Of a stretch of DNA of 36,839 nucleotides, positions 20,823-32,758 are shown in pieces (the stretch's first letter is position 1; each line of letters opens with the position of its first letter). The DNA is taken from the NCBI GenBank assembly GCA_037176905.1, contig JBBBWG010000837.1:1-36839 (forward strand), read 5' to 3'. The notes under the pieces were generated by a model. That model saw only the letters and a list, made by a program, of their open reading frames with translations, did not search any database and was not told where the DNA came from. Position numbers and translations under genes: made by a program. The stretch is from Azolla pinnata (lineage: Eukaryota > Streptophyta > Polypodiopsida > Salviniales > Salviniaceae).

Positions 20823-23800
20823 TCAACACATTTGTGAGATTATATGTGTTCCACTGCTGCTAAGCCTTTCTAGCTTCAACTGTTCGAGCACTCGTTCGAG
20901 TGCTTGTTGACATCTGCAAACATAACAAAAGAGGGTTAACATGTTTTGTTCATTCATGGTTCAACATAGCTCTATTTACCTGATGAATTTCCTCCAACAC
21001 ACGTTTTTTCACTCCTACATTCTAGATTTTCATCGTTCCAAATAAGACAGAGTAGAAAGGGATACCTCCACGGCATGTGGTCTAAAAACATCGATGGTGA
21101 GACCAGAATCTCCTGAAAGCTTTTCCTATCCCTGATTGATGCCTGATGTTCACACATCTGCTGCACCTTCTTGTCCCATACCCACAGTGGCCGTTGTGTG
21201 GCAGTGGCGTTCTTAACAGGAGTTAGGTGTATGACTAGTCCTGGCAAAAACATCTCATGTTTTCCTTCCTGATCTTCTCTACATCCCATTGACTCAACGT
21301 TTATCCTACTACTTGAACCATCGCAACAACCCATATCCTGTGATTCACCATTCTCTTCAGGGTTTGTTATCCGCAGAGAGACATGGTTGTGTGCATCGAC
21401 ACCGTTAGTCATAACTAGCTCTTCTAGCTCATCGGGTGGTACATCAATATTTTCTCTGCCTGCATCCAAATAAACGGTCTTCATATCAGCAACCTCCTCA
21501 TGAATACCAATAACATCCCCACCATATCCAGCAACTATACAGCCGTCCACACATGGTAAAACTTCTAAAGGACTTTCCACGCTCACTTGATGAGTAATTC
21601 CATGTGCATGCAGTGTATATTGTGAGACACCATTAGTCTGCATATTTGGGGATTTTGTGGAGCTATAACTTGACATATATATCATGCAACGGCAAGCATG
21701 AGAGCAGAGATAAATGCCACCTTTCAATCTGAACCTAAATCGTCGGGTCCTGCATTTCCTGGGCCCTTTGAACACCACTGACTCTTTGGTAAATTCAACA
21801 TTATTTAGACCATCAATTGTCAAGGAGCCATTCTCTTGATCTGTGTCCAGCAATTGTCGTGCTAAGTTTGTCATAATGCCAACATGTGAGCTCGCCCTTG
21901 CAGCTAAAGCCTTCACGGCAGCAAACCGAAGACGCTTGATGGATGACACTGACAGCCTTGAAGAAAATTCATCATTGTAAACAATACTGCAATACATTAA
22001 AAGACCCTTTTATATAGATGCCATAGCAAATAAACCTAGGAAAATGATTGAAGGGCATGGAGTGTTACTTAAGGCCAACTGGCCCCAAATAAGAGCAAGT
22101 GTAAATAATACATAAATATGAACTGAGGTTATAGAGACCCACCTCGTTGCAAAACTTGAGCACACATCTGCAGTCCAAGCATCCAAACATGGCAAAACAC
22201 CATATCCATATGCATGCAACTGCGGGTAACGTGCACGAAGCTGCATTCAAAGTGGAGCATGTTGGTTTCTTTCGTGTAAAAGCAAAATATTAATCAAGCA
22301 AAACCTCATATATTACTCTTAATGCCGTGAGAATTGCTATTGAACCTCCCAACGAATGACCAACAAATCGCAATGCATAGCCCTCACATTCTCCACCAGG
22401 TCCGAGAAGAGAAGTAAGAATTCCCACTTCATTCTGAGCCTGTATAGCTTCAAGTTGAACAGATGTTATAAAATAAGAACTTAGCATCTAACATCCAGCT
22501 CAGAGTGATATCCTTTGTGCTCGAACCAAAGACGGCAAGATTTAAGATAGACCATTCCACGTTTTAAACAATTTTGAAAGGGAAAGTGTAATCCCACCTC
22601 TATTAACACATAAGTAGTCAATCTTTGAACTTGCATGTGTTGTATTTACACATTTCAAATCAACATACAAAAAACATAACTTCAGTATTCTCTCACCCAA
22701 CCCATAATGTAACTAGCCAAGAACAGTTCTTGGCCTTTCCAACGACTAACTCCACCAGCACACATACATACACTGGTCTCATTTGAGTTGTGAGAGGCAA
22801 GCATAGTATTTTTTATATTTCATTCAGTTGTCCATTATATTGATTGAGAATGGCACATTTAGTCTCTAAATTCTAATAGCAGAACGAATTAGCCATGGAA
22901 TAATTTTGATGGCACATTGGTTCCAAATGAGTCATGTCATTCTATAAAATGCTCTTAGGGTGAGTAATTCCAAATCAAATTGAAGAAAGTGATGTTTTCA
23001 TGACAGCGAGTGATAGATATTCTGTAGTAAAGTCTTTTTCTCAAATCCTGAAATTCTATGTTCATGAGTTGAGCAAGTTGAGTTCATACCATCTATGTTC
23101 ACACTGCTTGAAATGTTACCAAACTCATGGTCAAGCTGCAACGAAAGTTCCCTTGCTGCATCAATGATACCTTTGTGTGCAAAATGTGAGTTCAGGGATT
23201 GCAGGTCTGGGTTACCAGTGAAGGTTTCACTTCTGAAAACAATATCAACTTAAATTTCAAGAACTTATTTCATTGTAAAACACACACTACTGATAAATAG
23301 ATTTTTAAAAATTTAATAGCCTCATATAAAATATATAGAAATGACTATGGCATTTTACCAAGAAACATACTTTAGAAATCCAAGATCTGTTTCATCAAGA
23401 ATAGATTCTTTTCCAAGACCATCTGTCAACAGGTCTTCAGGTGACTCTGTGCCACGAACAGCTACTATCACACATCGGAGGTCATGCACAACTGCCACAA
23501 AATAAGCACATTCTCGCTTTTCCTGAAAAGAGAGCCATCAATTGACATGAGTGAGAGATTGAGTACATCATTCATATACATGTTACCCATTTACACTATG
23601 TTTTGAACCTAGTCCATAGAAATATTCCGAGCAAAATGATGCTATACAAGAGACCTTCATGGTAAATCCCAAAGCTTTGAGAATATTGGAAATGCCAGGA
23701 TTCTCTTTTTCAATCAGCTAGATCTAAGCTAGCTAATGAGATCAAGATATTAAACACCTTGAACTTGAGACATATTGACCCATGTGAGATGATCCAATCA

Positions 23801-26692
23801 TTTGGAGCTTCTCACCTAAGACACATTCAAACCAGGCCTCCAAAGCTCCAAGTTCTGGAAATAGATAATACATGTGCGTGTGATGAATAATTATGCCACA
23901 CAGAATTGTAATGATTATCATTCCACTACAAAAGAAAAAGTGATCGCAAAAACATGAACACTAAATGGCCATATACAATATTATTAGACATCACGCAAAT
24001 TTTAATGCAAGTTTCCACATACATATGTAGGATATAGAACATCAATAAACGCATACTAGCAACAAAGAAGATATACATTTCAAGTAGGTATGTCACAACA
24101 TATTTTTTCTTATCTGGCATTGCACCTGACACACTCTTCCTTTGCGGAGAGCTTCAGGGGACAGCTTTAAATATCTCAGAAATGCTGCAGCATGACCTCT
24201 CCACCAGTTATCTCCCTCTAGTTTTGGCAAGCTATAATTGCAATTAGAATCAATAAATACCTTATGAATTAGTATTCAAGCTAAATTGCAGTACATAGAA
24301 TTTATGTAACCTATCCCTCTTCCAAGGAGTAAGAACTCCTTGTCGGTGAATCCAAACGCATGGGAATATCAAGGGATTTCTTCCAATGTCCAGCAACGGT
24401 CCCTGCATTTCTAGGGCATAAAAAATTTTCACTAATTTGACATGAATGAAAATATGAACTCGGACTGTTATCAACCTACCGTGTAAGCAGCGACAGCAAA
24501 AGGATGCAGAATGGTTGCTTCCTCAATAATTGACATAGGGGCAGGAGGAAATTGATCTGCAGTTGGCTGTGGGGATGGTTGCAATTGTAAAAGTGCAAGT
24601 CCTGTCCATATATATAAGAGTTTTATAGATAATAGTGATCCCGTGAATGCAGTTTTTTGAGTTGCATACAAATGTGCATATAAGTCTGCATCAATCATGT
24701 CTGGTAACAGCTGTAGTATTCAAACATTGGGATTGAAGCATGATATTATGTTGGTTTGCATAGGTAAATAATTTGTACGTTGATACACCTACCTGCAAGA
24801 AATTCCAAGTGGCTAGCACCAGCAGCTCGGTAGGATACAAGATCACCTAAAACTGCTGCCACAGAATCGACCTCATCATCACCTTGCTTTCTGCAAATAG
24901 TACATGCAATCCTTCTGTGAAACTCTTCAGGAAGTCCAAAAGACAGACAGTATGATGAACTCATTCACTTGCCTATACTGACTTCTTCCAAGGCAGCAAA
25001 GGGCTTCACGTATGCCATAATCAAACATCTCATGGTAGTATGCCCTCCATGCTTCATGACGCCTTGCATACAAACTGCTCCATGCCAAAACACCCGACCC
25101 CATGCAACATTGCATGAGACTCAACATCCATGACCCAAGAGTCGAAACAAGAAAGACTTCATGGTGCCATTTTACAAATTTTTTATCATCTGTTACGCCA
25201 ATCAAAGCCTTATTGTTGGGACAAGCAAAGATCAACTGACTATATCTTTCAAAGGAAAGCATCAAAAACCTTTGTAGCATTTCTCTTTGCTGTTGGGAGT
25301 TAAATTCACTAATGACAATGTCAAATATGCTGCTGCAACCAGCTGCAGTAGGGTCACAAACAAACCGAGTCTTCCGCACCAAAGCCAGCGCACATATGAT
25401 ATCTGAAATTCACAAGGAGTACGTTTCAAAGCACAAGTAAGGTAGATAAATTCATAAACTTTTGAAGTAACATAGCCCTCACAGAATATCTCCCTGTAAA
25501 CTAGAAGTACAAATGCATGCCCTTTAACAATTACAAACTCACACAGATTCATACCATACAAGCTAATTTAAGCTTATCGCGTGATGTGAAGAACATGGTT
25601 GAAGTAACATACCCTTCGTACTTTGTAGACGAGAAACATAAACGCACGTCCTTTTACAATTACATACTCGCTCAGATTCCAAGCGAATTAAGCATATCGC
25701 ATGCAGCATGATGTAAAGAACATTGCATACAAAGGAAACATGCAAGGCCATTGTGAGCTGTGCAGAAAAAAAAAACAAATTTGACAGAAAGATTGAGAAG
25801 CACCATGCCTCATTTAATACGTTGACTTTAAAGGATGAACCTTTATCTTTATGCCAGGCTTTGTAACAGCCAAGGGTGCTAGAATGCAAGCGAACCTACA
25901 GAAACGGCTCCTTCACGTTTAGCTTAGCATTAAGCGTTATATTGTTTTTATAATGCAGCATCTAGGATTGACCAGAAAATCTTCAAACATTGACTCCGAT
26001 TGTTCCTATCAAGCTTCAAAGCAATGAATTGTCTGTCGGAGGAAGTTAGGCACTTTCTTGAGAGGCTGACAAGTTTTCGTTCGTTGTAGTTTTTCCATCA
26101 AATAAGCAATGCCATTTAGAAAGAAGGAAGTTCTTTTCTTCTTATGCGAATTACAGCTTTCCGTTCCTTGCTGTTTTTTTTTCATGGGGAACTTTAGAAA
26201 GAACCGAGTTCTTTCCTTGCGTGAACAATCGCTTGTCTCAAAAAAATGCGAGCGAGTGAGAAACGATGGCTAGCAATCAGAAAACCATGGTCTTGACAAA
26301 GCATAACCCGGCGAGTGCGATGAGGGGTGCAAGAAGCTTACCCGGCGTTTTTTACGGCTTTGTTTCTCGGCAATGGAGATAGGTTCCGTGGCAGGTGGCG
26401 AGCCGAGACGGAGGCAATGGGCGAGGATCGCGGAAGCAACTGCAGCTTGCGAGAAGGCGCTACCGATCATCCACAGAATACGGATCGAGGAGACCAGGGC
26501 CGTGGCAATGGAAGCCCAGAAGAGGGGCGGGTCGCAAATACCGAGGACTAAGAAAGCGCCCCACGTTGAAGAGGCGATGAGTGCGAGATGGCAGGCTGCG
26601 AGGAGGCGATGGTGGACCCTGACTTTGCAGAGGAGAGAAGGGTGAAGCAGGGGATTGGGAGCAGGGGAAGGAGAAGGAGAAGGAGAAGCCAT
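20823..26692 (-). CDS. membrane-anchored class 3 (sn-1 DAG-lipase-like) alpha/beta hydrolase, 13 exons, about 886 aa
   Basis: Exons (minus): 26692-26342, 25402-25270, 25189-24979, 24890-24793, 24601-24480, 24402-24311, 24231-24126, 23522-23371, 23232-23090, 22447-22305, 22240-22143, 21986-21066 and 20913-20823. Phases are consistent throughout. About four N-terminal membrane segments lie in exons 1-3, for example LFVTLLQLVAAAYLTLSLV. The conserved core includes YARRHEAWRAYYHEMFDYG, GDLVSYRAAGASHLEFLAG, EGDNWWRGHAAAFL and VAVRGTESPEDLLTDGL. The nucleophile Ser is in GHSLGG (about residue 501), a candidate Asp is near YNDEF (555), and the His is in FLDHMPWR (about 853). The family cleaves acyl esters of acylglycerols at membranes. 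About 300 residues between Asp and His form an unusually long insert. An 80-nt intron splits exons 2 and 3. The exon 10 donor is ambiguous (GAG|GTTTTG or AGA|GTAATA). Confidence 0.92.
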
Positions 26693-27132
26693 GGCTCCTT
26701 CTTCTCTGTCTCTTCTCTTTCTCTCTTTCTCTTGTCTCTCTGCTTTTGTTCTTCTTTCAATAGATCCCTAAACATGCACTAATTGTGCACTAATCATGCA
26801 CTAATTGTGCACTAATCATGCACTGATTGTGCATTTATGATGCTCTAATCTTTCTCCTTCCACGCTAATTTGCGAGCCCATGTTGGATAGCTTTCGAGTT
26901 GCTATGTTCGACCAGATCGAAACCGCCCCACTCTGTTTTTCTGCTTCGAATCGTCTGCTGTCGATGATCGTCTCCAACAATGTAATCAGTTTGACCATAT
27001 CCGTTCTTTTCCTATGTCAAAGTCCGATGATGGCCCTCGTCTACAATATATATATATATGTACCCATCGGGCGATTCTGCTACAATGCGACTCTCAAATG
27101 CATGGCGTGACACCCATGTATAGCAAGGGTGT
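26693..27132. other. upstream/promoter region of the lipase gene
   Basis: Contains the 22-bp RY-type repeat array at 26774-26830 and a short TA repeat near 27047-27058. No further gene is visible. Confidence 0.6.
26774..26830. repeat. 22-bp tandem repeat carrying CATGCA motifs
   Basis: ATGCACTAATTGTGCACTAATC units start at 26774, 26796 and 26818 (period 22, sub-period 11). Each starts within CATGCA, the core of the RY element bound by B3 factors of the ABI3/FUS3 type. The array is about 80-140 bp upstream of the lipase ATG. Confidence 0.88.
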
Positions 27133-27624
27133 ATGAAACAGCAAGATCCTAAGAAAGCTTTGATGTTGTCAAGCCATGGTAGCTTCGACGAGCTCCCTTT
27201 CCTTGTACATTGGCAAGAACGGTTTACAAGAGCCTATTCACGAGGAGGAAGACAACATGGAGCCCGAGACGAATGTATGCAATCGTTTTTTACCAGCACG
27301 ACTGTTTACAAGCCCACGTGGTTGTTCTCGCTGCAACAAAGCGACAAGCCCGCGACCTTAGAAGAAGTGGTCGAGGAGTTAATAATCGAGGGGGCGATTG
27401 CTAGTTTATCAAAAAAACAGTTTCCCACCCGCTGGGCTCGATTGATCTATCAGTACGTTCACAACCACGAGAACATGGTTTTTCTTCCCTCTCTTTCCTC
27501 GCCCGGATCGTTCGATAAGCAGGCCGAGTTTCTTTTTTTTTTGTTGTTTTTTCCAGAACTGTTCATTAGCTGGATCGGATGGGCTCTAGTTATTCGCGAT
27601 CCTCGTGTGAAGTTCGAACGATAA
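27133..27624 (+). CDS. possible hypothetical protein, 163 codons
   Basis: An uninterrupted ATG-started frame (MKQQDPKKALMLSSHGSFDE..) of 163 codons lies between the divergent lipase and ubiquitin protease genes. It has mixed, protein-like composition, including KPATLEEVVEELIIEGAIAS. A hydrophobic segment near the end, FLFFLLFFPELFISWIGWAL, could be a membrane helix but partly rests on a T-rich run. I do not recognise it. It could be a real small gene, an upstream frame in the protease leader, or a chance frame. Confidence 0.35.
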   Translation: MKQQDPKKALMLSSHGSFDELPFLVHWQERFTRAYSRGGRQHGARDECMQSFFTSTTVYKPTWLFSLQQSDKPATLEEVVEELIIEGAIASLSKKQFPTRWARLIYQYVHNHENMVFLPSLSSPGSFDKQAEFLFFLLFFPELFISWIGWALVIRDPRVKFER

Positions 27625-27942
27625 CAGAAAACCGACACGATGGATGACGTGGATGGATCGGGTGCTTCAGATTCTGAAGCACCATCCAAGTATATGTACA
27701 TCTGATGATGATGATGATGATGCTGAAGAAGGATTTGGGCAGAAGCAGAAGCAGAAGAAGCCTAGTGGACCTGGTTCTTCAAATTCTGAAATACTATTGA
27801 AGAAGGATTGTCAGGGGCATCTGCAGAAATACAGAAAACTACAAGAAGAAGAAGAAGAAGAAGAAGAAGAAGAAGAAGAAGGTCTTCCATTAGGGTTTAT
27901 GAAAGCCTCCTCTTTCCCTTCCCCTGCTCCTTAGCCGTGGCT
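27625..27942. other. probable 5' leader of the ubiquitin protease gene
   Basis: Holds a perfect 10-bp-arm inverted repeat (27661-27670 and 27674-27683), a GATGAT run and a GAAGAA run. An ATG-started frame at 27644-27934 (96 codons, with Asp6 and a Glu12-13 run) stops 9 nt before the protease ATG and could act as an upstream ORF. Confidence 0.5.
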
Positions 27943-30900
27943 ATGGTGGGCGTCAGAGCAGCTGCAGCAGCAGCAGAACTAGATGATCCTCCTCCTCCTC
28001 CTCCTCCTCCTCCTCCATCTTCCTGTAAAAAGTACAATGGTGAATTCAGCTCCAAGCCTCATCCTCATCACCCTCATCAGCATCCTCAATGTCCGCCACT
28101 GGAGATGGCCCCTGTCAAGAGGATCGTGAGTCCCCTAATCGTTTCTCCATCTCTCTCTCTCGCTCTTAATCTCCCTGATTTCGGACTGCTGATCTTAGCC
28201 CCCGGTAATGAGGTTTCCTTTCGAAAGAGATCAGAGTCAGGGGTTGGAGAGCTTTGATCTACCACCCTCCTTGGAAAAAGCCCTGATTAGCACGAGTCTC
28301 ACCCTTAGCTCTATCAGCTAATTCTCGAGACTAGATTTGGATAATGGATGTATCACAACTAAGTTTTGACAAGGAAGGTTTCACATTTTGGATTTTCATT
28401 GGAAGGGTCTTCGATTTAGGTTTTGATAAGAAAATTCTCCCGAATTTAAGTGTTTACTGTGCCCGATTTCTTTGGAATTCCGTCCATTTTGGGTTTTGGA
28501 TGCAATCTCCTTGTGAAGACCCGAGGTTCAGGGTTTTTTACATGCTTGCTTGGCAAAATTTGGTTTTGATGTCTGGGAGTTGCCAAGAAAATCCGGAATT
28601 AAGTTTGAGATGCACAGTCTTTCAGGAAAATTTCCAGATCAGGGTTGTCTAAGACCCAGAGCGATCGCAATGTTAAGCCTTTATATGGTGTTTCTTCGAA
28701 GTTTGCAGTTTTGTGGTCTCACGCAACCATTGTTCTATCAGGGGGCTGGGCTTTCGAATCTGGGAAACACTTGCTTTCTCAATTCTGTCATTCAATGCCT
28801 TACATACACGCCACCGCTTGCTGCTTATCTTCAGGCAAATCTTCACAAAGGCTCATGTGAGTGGAAAACTCTCCTATCTATCTTGTCATCAAACAATTCC
28901 TCTATTCTAAAGTTTTTATCATGTGTAGTAGAGAATGCTTTTTTTTGTCCAATATAGCTAATGTTGGCTAAATGGGATGCATGAGGTTTGCTCAGGGAAT
29001 GGGGCATGCCTCACCAATTCTATTAGGTCTATCGTTTGTTAACCCTAGATCCTGTCAATGAATACTTGGATACATGCATACTTTGTAAAGAGGCTCCAGT
29101 GATACATGAAATCCGGTTGTGCATAACTAATTCCTCGCCACTCTTAGCAAGCAGGTTTGAATGGCCTTATCTTCAAGGCAGTTAGATGTATCCTAACTCA
29201 TTGCTGGAGATTTTATGGTACATGATCAGTACATCCCCATGTCGAGAGCATTCGGTGTGACACCATCAGAGATCACTATTTCTTAACATTGATTCCATGG
29301 GTTCATTGAAGAAAGATGATGTTATTATGAAAGTGCAGGATGGAACTTCGAAGTTGTGCTGCATATGTCTGTCTGTAAATGCGTCTATGATGAAGTATTG
29401 AATAGGTCCACGATATAAGTTACAGATATCCTCATAATGTATTTCAACTAACTGCATGAACATGCAATTAAGCGTACTCTTCAGAAAGTGGAATTGGAAA
29501 CACCTCTCTGCTCTATAGTCTATCCACACCGAATACCCTTGTTAATGATCAATGAATGTTGCCCAAATGCATAGTGTTTCAGTTTATTCATTTTTGTCTG
29601 CTGATTTCTTTTTATTTTTCTACAGGTCAAGTACGGGGTTTCTGTGCAATGTGTGCCCTAGAAAACCATGCAAAGCAAGCCTTATCTTCAGCACCTGGAA
29701 GGGTCCTCTCCCCTATTCATTTAGTGAAGAACTTGCGCGGTAAGCCCTCACCTTGGTTTTAAACCCAGTATAAGTTCTGGCAGTCTGGAGATACGTAGAA
29801 CTGGAAGGTCTTCTTGGCTCTAGTAACTGTGATTCTAAAGGTGTTAATCGTGCTATTTTAGAATTCAAACCAAGTCAACCCCTTGTGGCCAAATTTTAAC
29901 ATCGAAACGATGTGTTCTTGTCCTCTATTCATGGGTGACTTTAATAATTTTCTAACCAAATCAAATCCGGCAGCCATTTCCAGGTCATTCCAGATGTGGC
30001 GCCAAGAGGATGCTCACGAATACATGCGTTACTTGATCGAGGCCTTACAAAAGTGCTGTCCTCGTGAAGTTTCTCCAGGATCCTCTCACAAAAACTATAT
30101 CGAGAGAGTCTTTGGAGGTCGACTTAGGAGTCAGGTATGTATAAAACGAAAGCTTGAATTATCGTAGATAAAAAGTTTAGGGTTACCCATTCACATTCAA
30201 TTTGGAAATGTGGCAATATCATCAAATGGATCCATGTTTCATGATGAATTATGTCTACTCACAAGCCTCTGTCTTCACAAAATACAAGTGAAGAGCATAG
30301 CAATGGGTTTTATGTTTCTGCAATTTAAGTTTGAAAGGAAATGTGCATTATCAGCCCAGCATCGAGAGTGAGGAGGAGCCTCACCTGAGGAAGTATCCGT
30401 TTATTAGTGAGGAATCGCCATCTAAGGTTTTTAGTGGTGAGAGCTGGGTATTCGACGGTTTGCAAGTTGGGTGTGCCAAAACATATGAAGTCGATTGATC
30501 TCCACATACAATGTGGATTGTTTTTCATGTCCATAGATATGTGACTCACATATTTTTTTGCTGACTCTCCTACACAGTAAATAATGGTGAAAATCGTCGT
30601 AGAACATGAGCACTAATGTCTCAAGAGATGTGTTGCTTTGCTGAACTGGGATACACATATGTACCTCACCGATATGCCCTTCATTGTTTTCTTTCAGGTG
30701 AAATGCACTCAATGTTCACATTGCTCCAATACGTTTGACCCTTTTCTAGATCTTAGCTTGGAAATTGTTAAAGCAGAGTCATTAGCAAAGGCATTGGCCC
30801 GTTTTACAGCAGTTGAAGTCTTGGATGGAAATAACAAATATCAATGTAGTAAATGCAAGAAGAAAGTTCGAGCTTTCAAGCAATTTACCATTGATCATGC

Positions 30901-32758
30901 ACCACATGTGTTAACAATTCAGTTGAAGCGCTTCGCCACATCTGGGGGGTTTGGTGGCAAAATAGACAAAAAAGTTCAGTTTGATAGAACATTTGATATA
31001 AAACCATTTGTGAATAGAGGAGAGGTAATCTACTTGACCAAACCATCTTTCTGAAGCTGATTCCGCCCCTTATGTTTAATTGATAGTTTTGAATGCAGCA
31101 TACAGAATTGAGATACTCTTTGTATGCGGTCCTAGTGCATTCTGGATGGTCGACTCACTCGGGACATTATTATTGTTTTGTACGCACAACCGCAGACACA
31201 TGGCATGTATTAGATGACAGCCGGGTATTTCCATGTTTTTGAGTTGGATGTCTAAATTGTTTGCTGCAAGCCTTGTTTTCTTATTATTTATGTGTTTTGT
31301 GATATTTCAATGCATTCTCAGGTGTCGCAAGTAAGTGAAAAAACAGTGCTAGATCAGAAGGCATACATGCTTTTCTACATAAGAGATCTGAAAACGGCTA
31401 CGACACCTGTAGGCATGGTTGATCGCAAGAAGACCGCAGATTCTGGAGCCCCTGGAATGAATGTAAATGGTGTTTCCGTGGCTAAACCACATGAAACATC
31501 GGCATTCAAGCATAAAAATAGTGAAGCGACATTGATGCCAGTGAACGTCGGCATAGAAAGTAGTGCTGCCAAGGCGAACAAAAACTCGTCTGCCTGTATT
31601 TCTGATTATTATCAGTATGGCACAAAGGAGCCACCAGGATCCAAGCCTAAAACTAGTGGACCAGTGGAAAATATCGGGTTTATCAAAATTGATGGAAATG
31701 ATCCTACAGTTGCGTCTGGGAAGCAACGTTGCCAAAAGGCTTTGGACAGAGGGTTCAGCAAAGTGAGTGAAAATGTAGATTCCATAGGCAAAGATCAAGA
31801 AAGAGGCAGAGAAAGAGACCCAAGTAGCAAGGTCAAGCATGGTCGTTTTTCTGCTTTGGATATTGGTAATCACCGTTCTGGAAGAGACTCTGAAGCTGCT
31901 GGCATAACCTCAGAAGCTAATGGATATGTCCCCGAATCTCAAGTGAGGATAGATATAGACCTAAACCCAACCGAGAATAAGGCTAGTTTAACTGGAAATG
32001 GCAATGGGTATGTTGCAGAATTCATGGACTTGAACCTTCAATCCCTCGAGAAAACAAAAACAGGACATGACGATGGCACCAGATGTAAAGCCAGCACCCC
32101 AAACTTCATGAATGCCACATTAAATACAAGTGTTGGTGAGATAACTATATTTGTCATATCTAAAGTCTCTTAATCTTGTTTTTTCAAATGTTTTCTTTGT
32201 GGTTTGTAATGCACCTCTTCAATGGGTTGATGCAGAAGAAAGTGATCTGGGACATTCAGAATTAAATGGAGAAAGTCCAGTGCTTGCTGTTCAAGGGATG
32301 GATGAAGGGTGAGCATTCTAGATTGCATATCATAGATTTGTTTTATGACTAGTATTGCTACATCAAGTATGGAACCATCATACACACACACACACACGCA
32401 TCACAAGTTTAGATCTAGGATTCTGTAACTAACCACCGTGGTTGATTATGATGTGGTCAGGGCAAAAGAAAGTCACGAAGGAAGCACGAAAAAAGTAAGA
32501 AAGAAGCAAACATCAGAGCAGAACGTTTCAGGTCTTTATCGTCACACAAAAAGGAGGAAGATGTCTGGGGAAGCTGGAAAATACCCATTTCGAGCCAGTA
32601 ATGGTAGTAAATCTCATGATGAAGTGACTCCATCGGCCCAAGTGAAGAAGCAGAGAAAGAAACCATGGATCTTTGGACTGAAGCTCTTCCTAAGAAGACA
32701 TAGGTTCAGGCAGATGAGTAAATCCCGTCAAGATGCGAAGAAAGCAGCAACAAAGTGA
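27943..32758 (+). CDS. UBP23: ubiquitin carboxyl-terminal hydrolase, UBP23/USP36 type, nine exons, about 736 aa
   Basis: Exons: 27943-28125, 28742-28856, 29626-29739, 29974-30134, 30698-31024, 31099-31224, 31322-32135, 32236-32308 and 32461-32758. All phases agree. The enzyme removes ubiquitin from proteins. The Cys box [20 protein letters not shown] places catalytic Cys at residue 72. [10 protein letters not shown] follows. Two CxxC zinc pairs (CTQC about 194/197, CSKC about 241/244) form the finger. The His box [10 protein letters not shown] puts catalytic His near 323, and VLDDSR supplies Asp near 339-340. [20 protein letters not shown] closes the domain; these match Arabidopsis UBP23 better than UBP25. 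Residues 1-61 are Ala/Pro/His-rich. The C-terminal half is disordered and ends in basic clusters ([19 protein letters not shown]), fitting nuclear or nucleolar location as for USP36. The start at 27943 is chosen because the upstream frame is repeat-derived. Confidence 0.95.

Noticed and set aside
25255-25290. Frameshift in the lipase between NLTPNSKEKCYK and the following conserved segment
   Set aside because: An 80-nt GT-AG intron (25190-25269) restores the frame exactly, so no mutation is needed.
27808-27942. Longer N-terminus for the ubiquitin protease from ATG 27808
   Set aside because: The added residues are mainly an Arg run from the GAAGAA repeat read out of register; the ATG at 27943 starts a cleaner N-terminus.
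31349-31873. 174-codon reverse frame under protease exon 7
   Set aside because: Antisense shadow of a conserved, phase-consistent coding exon.
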